Source of the DNA: an uncultured Selenomonadales bacterium
Lineage (GTDB): Bacteria; Bacillota; Negativicutes; Selenomonadales; Selenomonadaceae
Length of the DNA: 18,264 nt
Direction: 5' to 3'
NCBI GenBank assembly: GCA_946543495.1
Contig: CAMNLS010000008.1
Location: 1-18,264 of the forward strand
The position numbers were made by a program, and so were the translations under genes. Below are positions 1-7,416 of the stretch, piece by piece. Below the pieces are notes generated by a model. The model saw only the letters and a program-made list of their open reading frames with translations, did no database searches and had not been told where the DNA came from. The stretch's first letter is position 1. The number at the start of each line of letters is the position of its first letter.

Positions 1-1
1 T

Positions 2-361
2 ATTTCCGCGCTCGACGTTTCGATTCAAGCGCAAGTCGTCAATCTCATGAAGGATATTCAAGCCGATACTAAGTGCGCGTATCTCTTCATCGCTCACGAT
101 TTGAGCATGGTCAAATACATTTCCGACCGCATTGGCGTCTTGCATAAAGGCTATCTGGTTGAGACAGGCACGACGCAAGATATTTTCTCTAATCCCGTTC
201 ATCCCTATACTAAGAGCTTGTTATCTGCCGTGCCGTTGCCTAATCCCGAAATTGAACGCCGCCGCCAACTGATTCCCTATAACGCGGCTGAAGCTGATTA
301 CGAACGCTGTACAATGCGGCAGATAAGCGATACACACTTTGTCTTAAGCCAAGAAAATTAA
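2..361 (+). CDS. Oligopeptide/dipeptide ABC transporter ATPase (OppF/DppF type), 3' part
   Basis: This is the C-terminal 119 residues of a peptide-importer ATPase; the 5' part lies outside the window. The reading frame is open from base 2. It begins just after Walker B with the D-loop SALDVS, then has the H-loop histidine in FIAHDLS and ends with the signature of the oligopeptide/dipeptide transporter C-terminal domain, NPVHPYTKSLLSAVP followed by PNPEIERRR. In OppABCDF/DppABCDF systems such a protein pairs with a second ATPase and powers uptake through two membrane permeases. The VPLPNPE..RRR tail favours the OppF/DppF partner over OppD. The end is short (DTHFVLSQEN) and lacks the cysteine-rich CxFHxRC tail of some OppF proteins. 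The next gene starts 8 nt after the stop, so the two are probably co-transcribed. Confidence 0.9.
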   Translation: MSALDVSIQAQVVNLMKDIQADTKCAYLFIAHDLSMVKYISDRIGVLHKGYLVETGTTQDIFSNPVHPYTKSLLSAVPLPNPEIERRRQLIPYNAAEADYERCTMRQISDTHFVLSQEN

Positions 362-369
362 AGCACGTC

Positions 370-1758
370 ATGAATCCACTTGAACGATATTTGGGCGATA
401 CTTATGACCTCGTCGACACGCTGAAGAGTTCCGAGCAAGGTTTCGTTGTCGTCGTCTATGACAAGCGGGCAAAGCGGCTCTGCACAATGAAGCAACGTCA
501 ACTGAGTTCGCTCCCGATTTACAAGACGCTAAAGGAGTTGAACAATCCTCACGTCCCGCAGATTTATCGACTCATCGAACGCGACGGCAAGTTAATCGTC
601 GTCGAAGAGCACATCGACGGTCAGACGCTTGAGGAGTTTTTTATTTATCGACAGCTCGACGAGGCATTGACGGAAAAAATTCTGCTGCAACTGTGCAACG
701 CCCTCGAAGTCCTCCACGAACAAAATATTATTCATCGCGACCTTAAGCCGTCAAACATCATGCTCACGGAAGAAAACTTCGTCAAGCTGATTGACTTCGG
801 CATTGCCCGATTCTTTAAGCCGGACAGCACAGCGGATACGGAGCTAATGGGCACGCGAGGATATGCGCCGCCTGAACAGTTCGGGCTTTTTGACTTTGGG
901 CAGACTGATAGACGCTCCGATATTTACGCGCTCGGCATGACGATAAAAAATTTGCTCGGCGAAGACTACGACGGACGCTTTAAAAAGGTTTTGGATAAAT
1001 GCACAGCTTTGGAGCCGTCGCAACGCTTCCAATCCGTCGAAGAGTTACGCCGCGCAGTTCTATCAAGTAAACGTCCGTTCAAGGCGTGGAAAGTCATCGT
1101 CGCTACACTCATCGGAGTCGCGATATTTTTTTTGCCAAGAACACCCGACGAGCAAACACTTCCGCCGCCCGAAGAAAATATATCCGCGCCCGTCGAAGTG
1201 TCTAAGCCTCAAGAAAATATCCCTGCGCCTGTCGAAGAGCCTAAGCCTCAAGAAAAAGTTTTTGACCCGCCGACGCTCCCGCAAGTGTCATTGCCCGAAT
1301 TGAACTTGCCAACGCCCTCGCAAACACCTACGCCGCCGCCAATAAATCCTCCGTCCGTTCAGCAGGAGGAAGAGTCTTCAGGCGAAGTCGAGATGAAACT
1401 TTATTTAAATGGCGAACTCACCGGCAAGGAACACATGGTTTATCTAAGTGGCTGGCAAGATTGGTCGCGTGATAAGTACGGGCAAGTTCTCTTTCCAGAC
1501 GGTTGGCATGCGCGGCTACTCGTTACGAATCACAGCGGCAAGGATTTAATCAATCCAAGTATCGAAGTCAACATCGGCAACGACAAAAAAAAAATCGACG
1601 TGTCCGCCCTTGCAAACGGTCAGTCGTTCGAGTTGGAAATTCCTTTGGGTAATAAGCTTGCCTCGCCCGAAAAGGGTAGCGGGCATCTTCAAATCATTTT
1701 GAATTCGGAAGGAAAGCCGGCACTTTTCCTTAACAAAACGTTCCGCCTTGTGAAGTGA
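370..1758 (+). CDS. Membrane-anchored Ser/Thr protein kinase with proline-rich linker and extracytoplasmic domain
   Basis: A 462-aa Hanks-type kinase. Residues about 1-230 form the kinase domain: the likely ATP lysine is K41, the catalytic loop is HRDLKPSN (122-129), the metal loop DFG is at 142-144, and GTRGYAPPEQ (161-170) is the activation/APE segment. All catalytic residues are present, so it should be active. The glycine-rich loop is degenerate (SSEQGF near 20-25). A hydrophobic segment at about 240-255 should span the membrane once, leaving the kinase inside. Residues 258-335 are a Pro/Glu-rich linker with a 13-residue repeat, and about 338-462 form an unrecognised, probably beta-rich extracytoplasmic domain that may be the sensor. 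There is no PASTA repeat, so this is not a PrkC/StkP orthologue. It follows the peptide-transporter ATPase by 8 nt with no strong ribosome site, suggesting translational coupling. Its substrate is unknown. Confidence 0.88.
   Translation: MNPLERYLGDTYDLVDTLKSSEQGFVVVVYDKRAKRLCTMKQRQLSSLPIYKTLKELNNPHVPQIYRLIERDGKLIVVEEHIDGQTLEEFFIYRQLDEALTEKILLQLCNALEVLHEQNIIHRDLKPSNIMLTEENFVKLIDFGIARFFKPDSTADTELMGTRGYAPPEQFGLFDFGQTDRRSDIYALGMTIKNLLGEDYDGRFKKVLDKCTALEPSQRFQSVEELRRAVLSSKRPFKAWKVIVATLIGVAIFFLPRTPDEQTLPPPEENISAPVEVSKPQENIPAPVEEPKPQEKVFDPPTLPQVSLPELNLPTPSQTPTPPPINPPSVQQEEESSGEVEMKLYLNGELTGKEHMVYLSGWQDWSRDKYGQVLFPDGWHARLLVTNHSGKDLINPSIEVNIGNDKKKIDVSALANGQSFELEIPLGNKLASPEKGSGHLQIILNSEGKPALFLNKTFRLVK
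1168..1257 (+). repeat. 39-bp tandem repeat in the kinase linker
   Basis: Two full copies of a 39-bp unit start at 1168 and 1207, and a partial third copy starts at 1246. Each encodes 13 residues of the form P-Q/E-E-N-I-x-A-P-V-E-x-x-K. The unit is a multiple of three, so copy-number change would lengthen or shorten the extracytoplasmic linker without breaking the frame. Confidence 0.75.
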
Positions 1759-1790
1759 TGAATTTTTCTAAGTCATTGAGTGCCCGCGCC
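1757..1790 (-). repeat. Degenerate copy of the trmFO 3' tail, downstream of the trmFO stop
   Basis: Bases 1757-1790 match 1889-1922 inside trmFO at 27 of 34 positions, and all seven differences are transitions. The offset is 132 bp, exactly 44 codons, so the copy is in frame with trmFO. Read past the trmFO stop on the minus strand, the frame stays open to a TAA at 1730-1732 and encodes RALNDLEKFI, against RALDDLERFI at residues 415-424 of TrmFO. The copy starts at the very end of the convergent kinase gene. I read it as a remnant of an in-frame partial duplication. Confidence 0.7.
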
Positions 1791-1834
1791 GGCAACGTGA
1801 CGTTGCATCCAGTTGTCGCGCTTAAGTCGGCGGC

Positions 1835-3160
1835 TTAGTCGGAGTAAGTGCCCGCGTTCGTACGAAATGCATGCGCATTTCTACTTGCGATAAATCTTTC
1901 TAAGTCGTCGAGTGCTCGCGTTGCTAATCTTTCCTTGCGAAACTTTTTAGGCGTGCGACCTTCAAGCGGCGGCAACAATCCGAAGGTTACGTTCATAGGC
2001 TGAAAATTTTTTGTGACGGCTGTCGTTATGTAATTGGCTAAGGCTCCATGACAAGTCGTCGGCGGGAAGTTCAGCGGCTCCAGATTTTTTGCAAGCCGCG
2101 CCGCATTGACGCCCGCCATTAATCCCGCCGCCGCAGACTCGACGTAGCCTTCAACGCCTGTGATTTGTCCAGCGAAAAATATTCGAGGCGTGCTCTTTAA
2201 TTGGAACGTCGGCAATAAAACTTTCGGCGAATTAATGTAAGTGTTCCTGTGCATGACGCCGAACCTTACGAACTGAGCCGCCTCAAGTCCTGGAATCATT
2301 TGGAAGACGCGCCGTTGTTCGCCCCAAGTCAAATGCGTTTGGAAGCCGACTAAGTTATAAAGCGTCGCCTCTCGATTGTCCTGGCGAAGCTGAACGACCG
2401 CATAAGCCTCATCACTCAAGCCGACGGGCTTAAGCGGACCGAACCTTAACGTGTCTTCGCCGCGTGCCGCTAAGACCTCAACGGGCAAACAACCTTCAAA
2501 AAAAATTTCCTGCTCGAATTCGTGCGGCTTAGTCTTCTCGGCGGCAATCAGTTCAGCGCGGAAGTTCAAATACTCATCGCGTGTCATCGGGCAGTTAATG
2601 TAAGCGTCGTCCTCGCCCTTGCCGTAGCGCGACGCCTTGAACGCTTTATCGAAGTCGACGGAATCCACCGTGACAATCGGAGCCGCCGCATCGTAGAAAT
2701 AAAAATCATCGCCGCCCGTGAGCCGTTTAATCTCGTCAGCAAGTGCACCTTCCGTCAGTGGACCGCTCGCTATAATTATTATGCCGTCCAAGTCTTCAAG
2801 GCTCGTGACTTCCTCTTCAACGAATTGAACAACCGATTTAATCTTCTGCGTGACGAGCCGCCCGAACTCTTCCCTATCGACAGCCAACGCCCCGCCCGCA
2901 GGAATTTTCGCCGCGTCCGCCGCCGACATGATAACCGAGTCAAGACGCCGCATTTCCTCCTTGAGCACGCCGACTGCATTTGATAAGCCCGCCGCCCGCA
3001 ATGAGTTACTGCAGACGAGTTCGGCAAAATTCCCAGTCTTATGCGCGGGAGTTTTTTTATTTGGGCGCATCTCATGCAAGACGACTTCGACGCCGCGTTT
3101 AGCGACTTGCCACGCCGCTTCAGAGCCGGCAAGCCCCGCGCCTATCACGTGAACGGTCAC
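1835..3160 (-). CDS. trmFO: Methylenetetrahydrofolate-tRNA (uracil-54-C5)-methyltransferase TrmFO
   Basis: A 441-aa flavoprotein that makes ribothymidine at position 54 of tRNA, using methylenetetrahydrofolate as carbon donor and reduced FAD. The N-terminus has the dinucleotide-binding motif GAGLAGSEAA (7-16). C50 (ELVCSNSLR) and C224 (EGCLPVEVLA) match the two functional cysteines known in this family. GQITGVEGYVESAAAGL (331-347) is the conserved C-terminal FAD-site segment. The length is normal for TrmFO. The start is GTG, seven bases after a GGAGG, and overlaps the stop of the upstream gene by 4 nt (GTGA), so translation is coupled. It is the last gene of a dprA/topA-like/trmFO operon. The usual next genes of this Firmicutes cluster (xerC/codV, hslVU, codY) are absent. 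A copy of its tail follows the stop in frame. Confidence 0.95.
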   Translation of the reverse strand: MTVHVIGAGLAGSEAAWQVAKRGVEVVLHEMRPNKKTPAHKTGNFAELVCSNSLRAAGLSNAVGVLKEEMRRLDSVIMSAADAAKIPAGGALAVDREEFGRLVTQKIKSVVQFVEEEVTSLEDLDGIIIIASGPLTEGALADEIKRLTGGDDFYFYDAAAPIVTVDSVDFDKAFKASRYGKGEDDAYINCPMTRDEYLNFRAELIAAEKTKPHEFEQEIFFEGCLPVEVLAARGEDTLRFGPLKPVGLSDEAYAVVQLRQDNREATLYNLVGFQTHLTWGEQRRVFQMIPGLEAAQFVRFGVMHRNTYINSPKVLLPTFQLKSTPRIFFAGQITGVEGYVESAAAGLMAGVNAARLAKNLEPLNFPPTTCHGALANYITTAVTKNFQPMNVTFGLLPPLEGRTPKKFRKERLATRALDDLERFIASRNAHAFRTNAGTYSD

Positions 3161-4803
3161 GACTTCGCCTCCGTCTTCAATGCCTTACGTTGTTTGCGAA
3201 CTTCCGCGCGGTGTTTTATATCAGCCAAGATTTTATTCATAGGGTGATTTGCTCGCGTCGTGCAATTCTCGTTGCCGCAATATAACATCGGCGCACGGTC
3301 TTTGAACTTGTGCACAAACATCGTCGCGCCGCACGTCTTGCAAGTCATTGCTTGCGGCTCGTCCCACGTCGAGAAGTCACACGACTCACAGCAATAAATA
3401 ATTCGTCCGCGCGGCAAAGCTCGCTTAGCCAAATGCCTGCCGCACTTCGGACATTTTTTATCAAGCGGTTCAAGCAAAGGTTTAGTATTCTTACAATCAG
3501 GATAACCCGAACACGCTAAGAACACCCCGTAGCGACCACGCCGAATTAACATCTTGCGCCCGCACTTATCGCAAACTTCATCGGACTCAACGACGGGTTC
3601 ACTTTGCGGCTCAGCGTCCTCGCCGAGTTCAGACATCGCCTTATCGAAGGCGGCGTTAAACTTCGTGCAATAGTTTTCAATCACGGAAAGTTTTTGCGTC
3701 TGCCCCGCCGCGACCTCGTGAACTTGCACCATGATTTCATTATAAGACTTAGCATTGAACACGTCATCGAAGAAACCTGCGATTGCGTCAAGGACACGTT
3801 GCCCCAATGCTGTGACTTTGTACGTTGAATCCTCCGCCGTGATATATTTGCGCTTAATCAAACTGGCAATGCCGCCCGAATAGTATTCCGCCCAATCAAC
3901 GCCGAGTTTATCAAACTTAGCCATTAACGCCGCGTCATTTGTCGTGCCGTCAAGCTCAAGCCGCGTCGAAGAATTTTTCTCCGTGAGCCGCGAATAAATC
4001 AAACTATACAAGCGGAACTGATACTCCGTCAAATAATCTTTAACGGCTTCCGGCTCGCGGCGTTCGCTCGTCAAGGAAATTTCTTTGCCGTGTGGATAAG
4101 TTATCAAGCCCGCGTAGCCGTCCTTCGCGAAGTTTATTCCCTCGTAGAGTTGGTCAGCTATGAACCGCGTCCGCCCCGCCGAGAAGTTCAGCTCCTTAAA
4201 CGCAAGTTCTTGAAGTGTCGCCGCCGTCAAAGATTTTTTTATCGTCAAGACTTTCTGCGCGGGCGGCTCAGCGATTAACTTCAATAGCATGGCACGGAAC
4301 CTGCCGACTTTCACGCCGCGCCAAATTTTTCGCTCAAGATATTCCCCGACTTTGTGGCTAACGTACTTATCAATCAGCTGCTTAGCTTGGAAAGCGTCCG
4401 CCAACTTATCATCAATCGGTCGTGCCGCGACGAATGCCTCCTTATAACTTTGCTTAGTCAACTCGTCAAGCGTGATTCGACAATGCGACAACGGATTGAT
4501 ACCGAAGACTTCACAATATTGACGCGCTAAGAACTCGCCCTGTTCATCGGGATTAGTCGCAAGAAATATTCTACGGGCGTTCAGTGTCTCGCGCTTGAGT
4601 TCGGCAAGCAACTTACCTTTGCCGCGCACCGTAATATAATCGGGCTGATAATCATCACTAACGCCTATTCGGCTCTTGGGTAAGTCTTTTAAGAAACCGT
4701 CCGTCGACACCACTGAATAATAACGCCCGATGAACTTTCTGAGCGTCTTTGCCTTCGCCGCGCTCTCGACGAGTATTAACGACTTTAAAACTTTTTCTGC
4801 CAC
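3157..4803 (-). CDS. TopA-like protein with degraded topoisomerase I active site
   Basis: It occupies the topA position and aligns along its length with bacterial topoisomerase IA, but many catalytic features are gone. Numbering is from the GTG start (548 aa). LILVESAAKAKT keeps the TOPRIM glutamate (E13). The usual DxDxE metal motif reads NPDEQ (84-88), so two of three acids are lost. The usual GH(I/V)RDLP is GFLKDLP. The LSAGRVQS motif is VKVGRFRA. The nucleophile is retained in GLITY (Y236), but the following MRTDST is PHGKEI. The QEAHEAIRP and GIGRPSTYA motifs are not found. Three C-terminal zinc ribbons (C-x2-C with distal cysteines, about 411-515) are intact. Family members usually exceed 650 aa. 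GTG at 4803 is chosen because GGAGG lies eight bases upstream, across the dprA stop; a TTG at 4818 is the longer alternative. Probably a non-relaxing DNA-binding paralogue; a functional topA is expected elsewhere. Confidence 0.85.
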   Translation of the reverse strand: MAEKVLKSLILVESAAKAKTLRKFIGRYYSVVSTDGFLKDLPKSRIGVSDDYQPDYITVRGKGKLLAELKRETLNARRIFLATNPDEQGEFLARQYCEVFGINPLSHCRITLDELTKQSYKEAFVAARPIDDKLADAFQAKQLIDKYVSHKVGEYLERKIWRGVKVGRFRAMLLKLIAEPPAQKVLTIKKSLTAATLQELAFKELNFSAGRTRFIADQLYEGINFAKDGYAGLITYPHGKEISLTSERREPEAVKDYLTEYQFRLYSLIYSRLTEKNSSTRLELDGTTNDAALMAKFDKLGVDWAEYYSGGIASLIKRKYITAEDSTYKVTALGQRVLDAIAGFFDDVFNAKSYNEIMVQVHEVAAGQTQKLSVIENYCTKFNAAFDKAMSELGEDAEPQSEPVVESDEVCDKCGRKMLIRRGRYGVFLACSGYPDCKNTKPLLEPLDKKCPKCGRHLAKRALPRGRIIYCCESCDFSTWDEPQAMTCKTCGATMFVHKFKDRAPMLYCGNENCTTRANHPMNKILADIKHRAEVRKQRKALKTEAKS

Positions 4804-4807
4804 CTGC

Positions 4808-6109
4808 TCATCCTCCAACTTTACGTTTATATCGTCCAGCGTCTTCCTCGACGCAATTTTTCATTTCAAGCTCAAGCATAATGCTCGGCAACTCGTTCGG
4901 GTTTATACCGTCAAGCTTATCAATAATTTCGTCGTCCGTGATGAATTTATCGAACGGAATCACTTCCAAGACCTTTGCCGACGCGTTGTCTAAGCTAGGC
5001 TTCGATTCGGCTTTGCCTATCTTGTAACCGTCGACTTTGCGTTTATATCGTCCAGCGTCTTCCTCGACGCAATTTTTCATTTCAAGCTCAAGCATAATGC
5101 CCGGCAGTTCGTTTGGATTTATATCGTCAAGCTTATCAATAATTTCGTCATCGGTGATGAATTTATCGAACGGAATCACTTCCAAGACCTTCGCCGCCGT
5201 GACGTTCAAAATTATTTGCGGCTCCTGTTTAGGTTTACTCTTCGGGGCAAGGTCGTATTCGTTCAAAATGTCTTGCGCACCTTTAATCAATATCGCGCCG
5301 TCTCGAATCAATTCATTACAACCGCGGCTCATCTTTGCGTAAATTTGACCGGGAACGGCGAACACATCGCGCCCATAGTCGCCGGCATAACCGCTGGTGA
5401 TTAATGCGCCGCTCCTTAAGTCCGCCTCGACGACGATAACGCCCTTACTTAGCCCCGCGATGATTCTGTTGCGTGCAGGGAAGGTGCCTAGATTGGGTTT
5501 AAGGTTCGGAGGAAACTCACTGAGGACGACGCCGCTTTCAGCAATCGCCTCGAAAAGTTTTTTGTTCTCGCGTGGGAAGATATAATTTATCCCGCAACCC
5601 AAGACCGCAACAGTTCTTCCCGTCTTCAACGCGCCGCGATGCGCAAAGGTATCAATGCCACGAGCCGCGCCGCTCACGACCGTTAGACCTGCCGCCGCGA
5701 GCTGTTCGCCGAGTTCAAGCGCGACGCTTTCGCCATAAGATGTATTGCGCCGCGAACCGACGATGCCAATTCTCTGCGCGTGCGGCTGAAGTGTTCCACG
5801 ATAATAAAAAAACATTGGCGGCGTATCAATCTCTTTAAGAATCGGCGGATAATCCTCGTCGAAGATACAGCACAGTTTTATTTTCTGCCGTTCGCAATAG
5901 CTGACAAGATTTTCGGGGGCGTCGGGGTGTTGTTGACGGAAATTGATAAAAGCTTCGATGGCATTCTTACGGACGCCCGAATTGAATAGCTCTTCCACTG
6001 ACGCCGCCCAAGCCGTCTTTGCATTGCCGAAAGCTTTTACCAGATGCGCAATGCTCTTGTTGCCTAAACCTTCCGCGCCGCCCATCGCCGCCATATAATA
6101 TTTTTCCAA
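4808..6109 (-). CDS. dprA: DNA processing protein DprA with duplicated C-terminal winged helix
   Basis: DprA binds incoming single-stranded DNA during transformation and loads RecA. From the TTG at 6109 (433 aa) it has an N-terminal HhH/SAM-like region (about 1-60) and a Rossmann DprA core with GSRRNTSYG (118-126), SGAARGID (146-153) and FPARNRIIAGLS (210-221). It ends in two near-identical winged-helix (DprA_WH) copies, about 306-359 and 378-431, where one is normal; the usual length is roughly 360. The TTG at 6109 is favoured because GGGAGGG lies eight bases upstream and the longer frame (to 6172) runs through a consensus promoter; ATG at 6094 is the other option. The topA-like gene starts 4 nt after its stop. 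A pseudogene is unlikely: the core motifs and frame are intact. Confidence 0.93.
   Translation of the reverse strand: MEKYYMAAMGGAEGLGNKSIAHLVKAFGNAKTAWAASVEELFNSGVRKNAIEAFINFRQQHPDAPENLVSYCERQKIKLCCIFDEDYPPILKEIDTPPMFFYYRGTLQPHAQRIGIVGSRRNTSYGESVALELGEQLAAAGLTVVSGAARGIDTFAHRGALKTGRTVAVLGCGINYIFPRENKKLFEAIAESGVVLSEFPPNLKPNLGTFPARNRIIAGLSKGVIVVEADLRSGALITSGYAGDYGRDVFAVPGQIYAKMSRGCNELIRDGAILIKGAQDILNEYDLAPKSKPKQEPQIILNVTAAKVLEVIPFDKFITDDEIIDKLDDINPNELPGIMLELEMKNCVEEDAGRYKRKVDGYKIGKAESKPSLDNASAKVLEVIPFDKFITDDEIIDKLDGINPNELPSIMLELEMKNCVEEDAGRYKRKVGG
4825..5201 (-). repeat. 216-bp-period in-frame tandem duplication in dprA
   Basis: Bases 4825-4985 and 5041-5201 match at about 150 of 161 positions by eye, offset by 216 bp (72 codons). 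Each copy encodes the segment starting AKVLEVIPFDKFITDDEIID and ending GRYKRKV. About 55 bp of linker lies between the copies. The first ~60 bases of the two copies are identical, implying a recent duplication or gene conversion. Confidence 0.95.
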
Positions 6110-6131
6110 GACTTCCGCCCTCCCGCGCCGT

Positions 6132-6160
6132 ATAATATCTTGCAAATTTTTTGACGTCAA
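6132..6160 (-). promoter_or_regulatory. Sigma-A promoter for the dprA operon
   Basis: On the minus strand TTGACG (6160-6155) and TATTAT (6137-6132) are separated by 17 bases. Transcription should begin near 6125, almost on the GGGAGGG ribosome site, giving a leader of only about 16 bases. The -35 lies in the palindrome TTGACGTCAA (6151-6160). Confidence 0.7.
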
Positions 6161-6189
6161 GTGACAAAGCAATTTCCGCGTGATATACT
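6161..6189 (+). promoter_or_regulatory. Sigma-A promoter for the fliB-like gene, divergent from dprA
   Basis: GTGACA (6161-6166) and TATACT (6184-6189) are 17 bases apart. The -35 box directly abuts the -35 box of the divergent dprA promoter. A transcript would start near 6196, before the AGGTGA ribosome site at 6205-6210 and the ATG at 6215. Confidence 0.6.
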
Positions 6190-6214
6190 TGCCGAAAAAA
6201 TTTTAGGTGAGCTC

Positions 6215-7369
6215 ATGAAGAAGAAATATGTTTACTTTCAACCGCAGTATGTAAACGGCTTCAAATGCGACGGCGCAAAGTGCGGAGCGCATTGTTGCAA
6301 AGGCTGGAGCATTTTTATAGACAAGAACACTTACAAGCAGTATTCGCGCCTTGATTCGCAGGAGATTACCTCGCATTTGCAATTCAACGCCGAAAAAGGC
6401 GAATATCGGATTCAGCTCGGCGGCAAGGCTTGTCCGTTCCTCAACGAAAACAAATTATGTAAGATTCAACTTAAGTACGGCGAAAAATTTTTGTCGCAAA
6501 CGTGCGCCACTTATCCACGAGTTACAAGTTGCTTTGGGACTTTCTTTGAACGAGCACTGACTTTGAGTTGTCCGTTGGCGGCGGAGCGAATTTTATTTAA
6601 GCGTAAGCCGATGCCGTTTGAACTTGTCGAAGTGCCAGAGAAGGTTCATTCGCCCGGCGGAAAAATTTTCATGCAGTCAATCCAAGCTACCGACGAACTC
6701 AAAGCGCACATAATAGAAATTCAAATCGCGATGATTTCAATCTTGCAGGAACGCACGCTTTCAATCGACCAACGATTAATCGTGCTAGGCTTTTTCCTCG
6801 ACAGGCTCGGAGAAATTTTTTCCGACTTCGACAAAGCGGCATTGACTAAATTAATCGCGGTGTACGAATCGAAGAACTTTCTGGCGGAGCAAGTGCCGTT
6901 GATGTTGAGCAGTGTTTCCTTCGACGCGGAAAAATTCGTTCAGCTGATGTCGAAGCTCTTAGATAAGATTGCTGACGAAGAGACCTTGCCTAAAGATAAA
7001 CAGTTCATAAAGAGCGTCAAAGATACTCTTCAACACCTCGACGATAAAAAAAGTTTTCTTGGCGAACATTCGTTCTTCCTTGAAAATTATCTCGTCAATG
7101 AGTTGTTCTTAAATATTTTCCCGTGGAAGTTCGATGGGAGCCTTGCGCAGAACTTCGCAACCTTCGTAGCCGAATACAAACTCTTTGAGCTGGTGATTTT
7201 TGCCGCGAAGCTTAAGCTTTCGGATAAGCAGGCTTTGATTGAATTGGTTGGCTGGTTCACGACGCGCTTTGACCACAGCGGTGACTATAAGCAAATAATT
7301 CTTAACCATTGCAAGGGCATGGACGACCCCTTTGACTCAATGGAAAGCTTGCTTGAATCTGGCTATTAA
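6215..7369 (+). CDS. fliB: FliB-type (flagellin) lysine-N-methylase
   Basis: A 384-aa member of the CxxCxxCC/FliB family. In Salmonella FliB methylates surface lysines of flagellin and is reported to carry an iron-sulfur cluster. The cysteines match: C18, C23, C27 and C28 in FKCDGAKCGAHCCKGW, then C73, C82, C97 (QTCATYPR), C106 and C119. The C-terminal half is helical and unrecognised. The ATG at 6215 is chosen over a GTG at 6161 because the upstream stretch holds a sigma-A promoter, AGGTGA sits just before the ATG, and family members begin with a YxxPQY...FKC pattern like this one. It is a single-gene unit ended by a terminator. No flagellin gene is nearby, though hook and chemotaxis genes are within 10 kb. 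Some family members lie outside flagellar loci, so the substrate is inferred. Confidence 0.82.
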   Translation: MKKKYVYFQPQYVNGFKCDGAKCGAHCCKGWSIFIDKNTYKQYSRLDSQEITSHLQFNAEKGEYRIQLGGKACPFLNENKLCKIQLKYGEKFLSQTCATYPRVTSCFGTFFERALTLSCPLAAERILFKRKPMPFELVEVPEKVHSPGGKIFMQSIQATDELKAHIIEIQIAMISILQERTLSIDQRLIVLGFFLDRLGEIFSDFDKAALTKLIAVYESKNFLAEQVPLMLSSVSFDAEKFVQLMSKLLDKIADEETLPKDKQFIKSVKDTLQHLDDKKSFLGEHSFFLENYLVNELFLNIFPWKFDGSLAQNFATFVAEYKLFELVIFAAKLKLSDKQALIELVGWFTTRFDHSGDYKQIILNHCKGMDDPFDSMESLLESGY

Positions 7370-7377
7370 AAAAAATT

Positions 7378-7403
7378 ATCCCGACGTTGGTCGGGATTTT
7401 TTT
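7378..7403. terminator. Bidirectional rho-independent terminator between fliB and merR
   Basis: ATCCCGAC (7378-7385) pairs perfectly with GTCGGGAT (7390-7397) around a GTTG loop. A T-run follows on the plus strand and an A-run precedes it, so it can stop both convergent transcripts. Confidence 0.9.
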
Positions 7404-7416
7404 ATGCTGGCAAGTC

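Noticed and set aside
1775..1786. Twelve bases (ATTGAGTGCCCG) shared with 15921-15932, possibly a third copy of the intergenic repeat.
   Set aside because: Several 12-base matches are expected by chance in 18 kb, and no flanking similarity was seen.
2522..2983. 153-residue plus-strand frame opposite trmFO.
   Set aside because: It is antisense to a well-supported gene, is rich in Arg and Val as such shadows are, and has no ribosome site.
6161..6214. Longer N-terminus for the FliB-like protein starting at GTG 6161.
   Set aside because: It has no ribosome site and runs through a sigma-A promoter; ATG 6215 has AGGTGA and fits the family.
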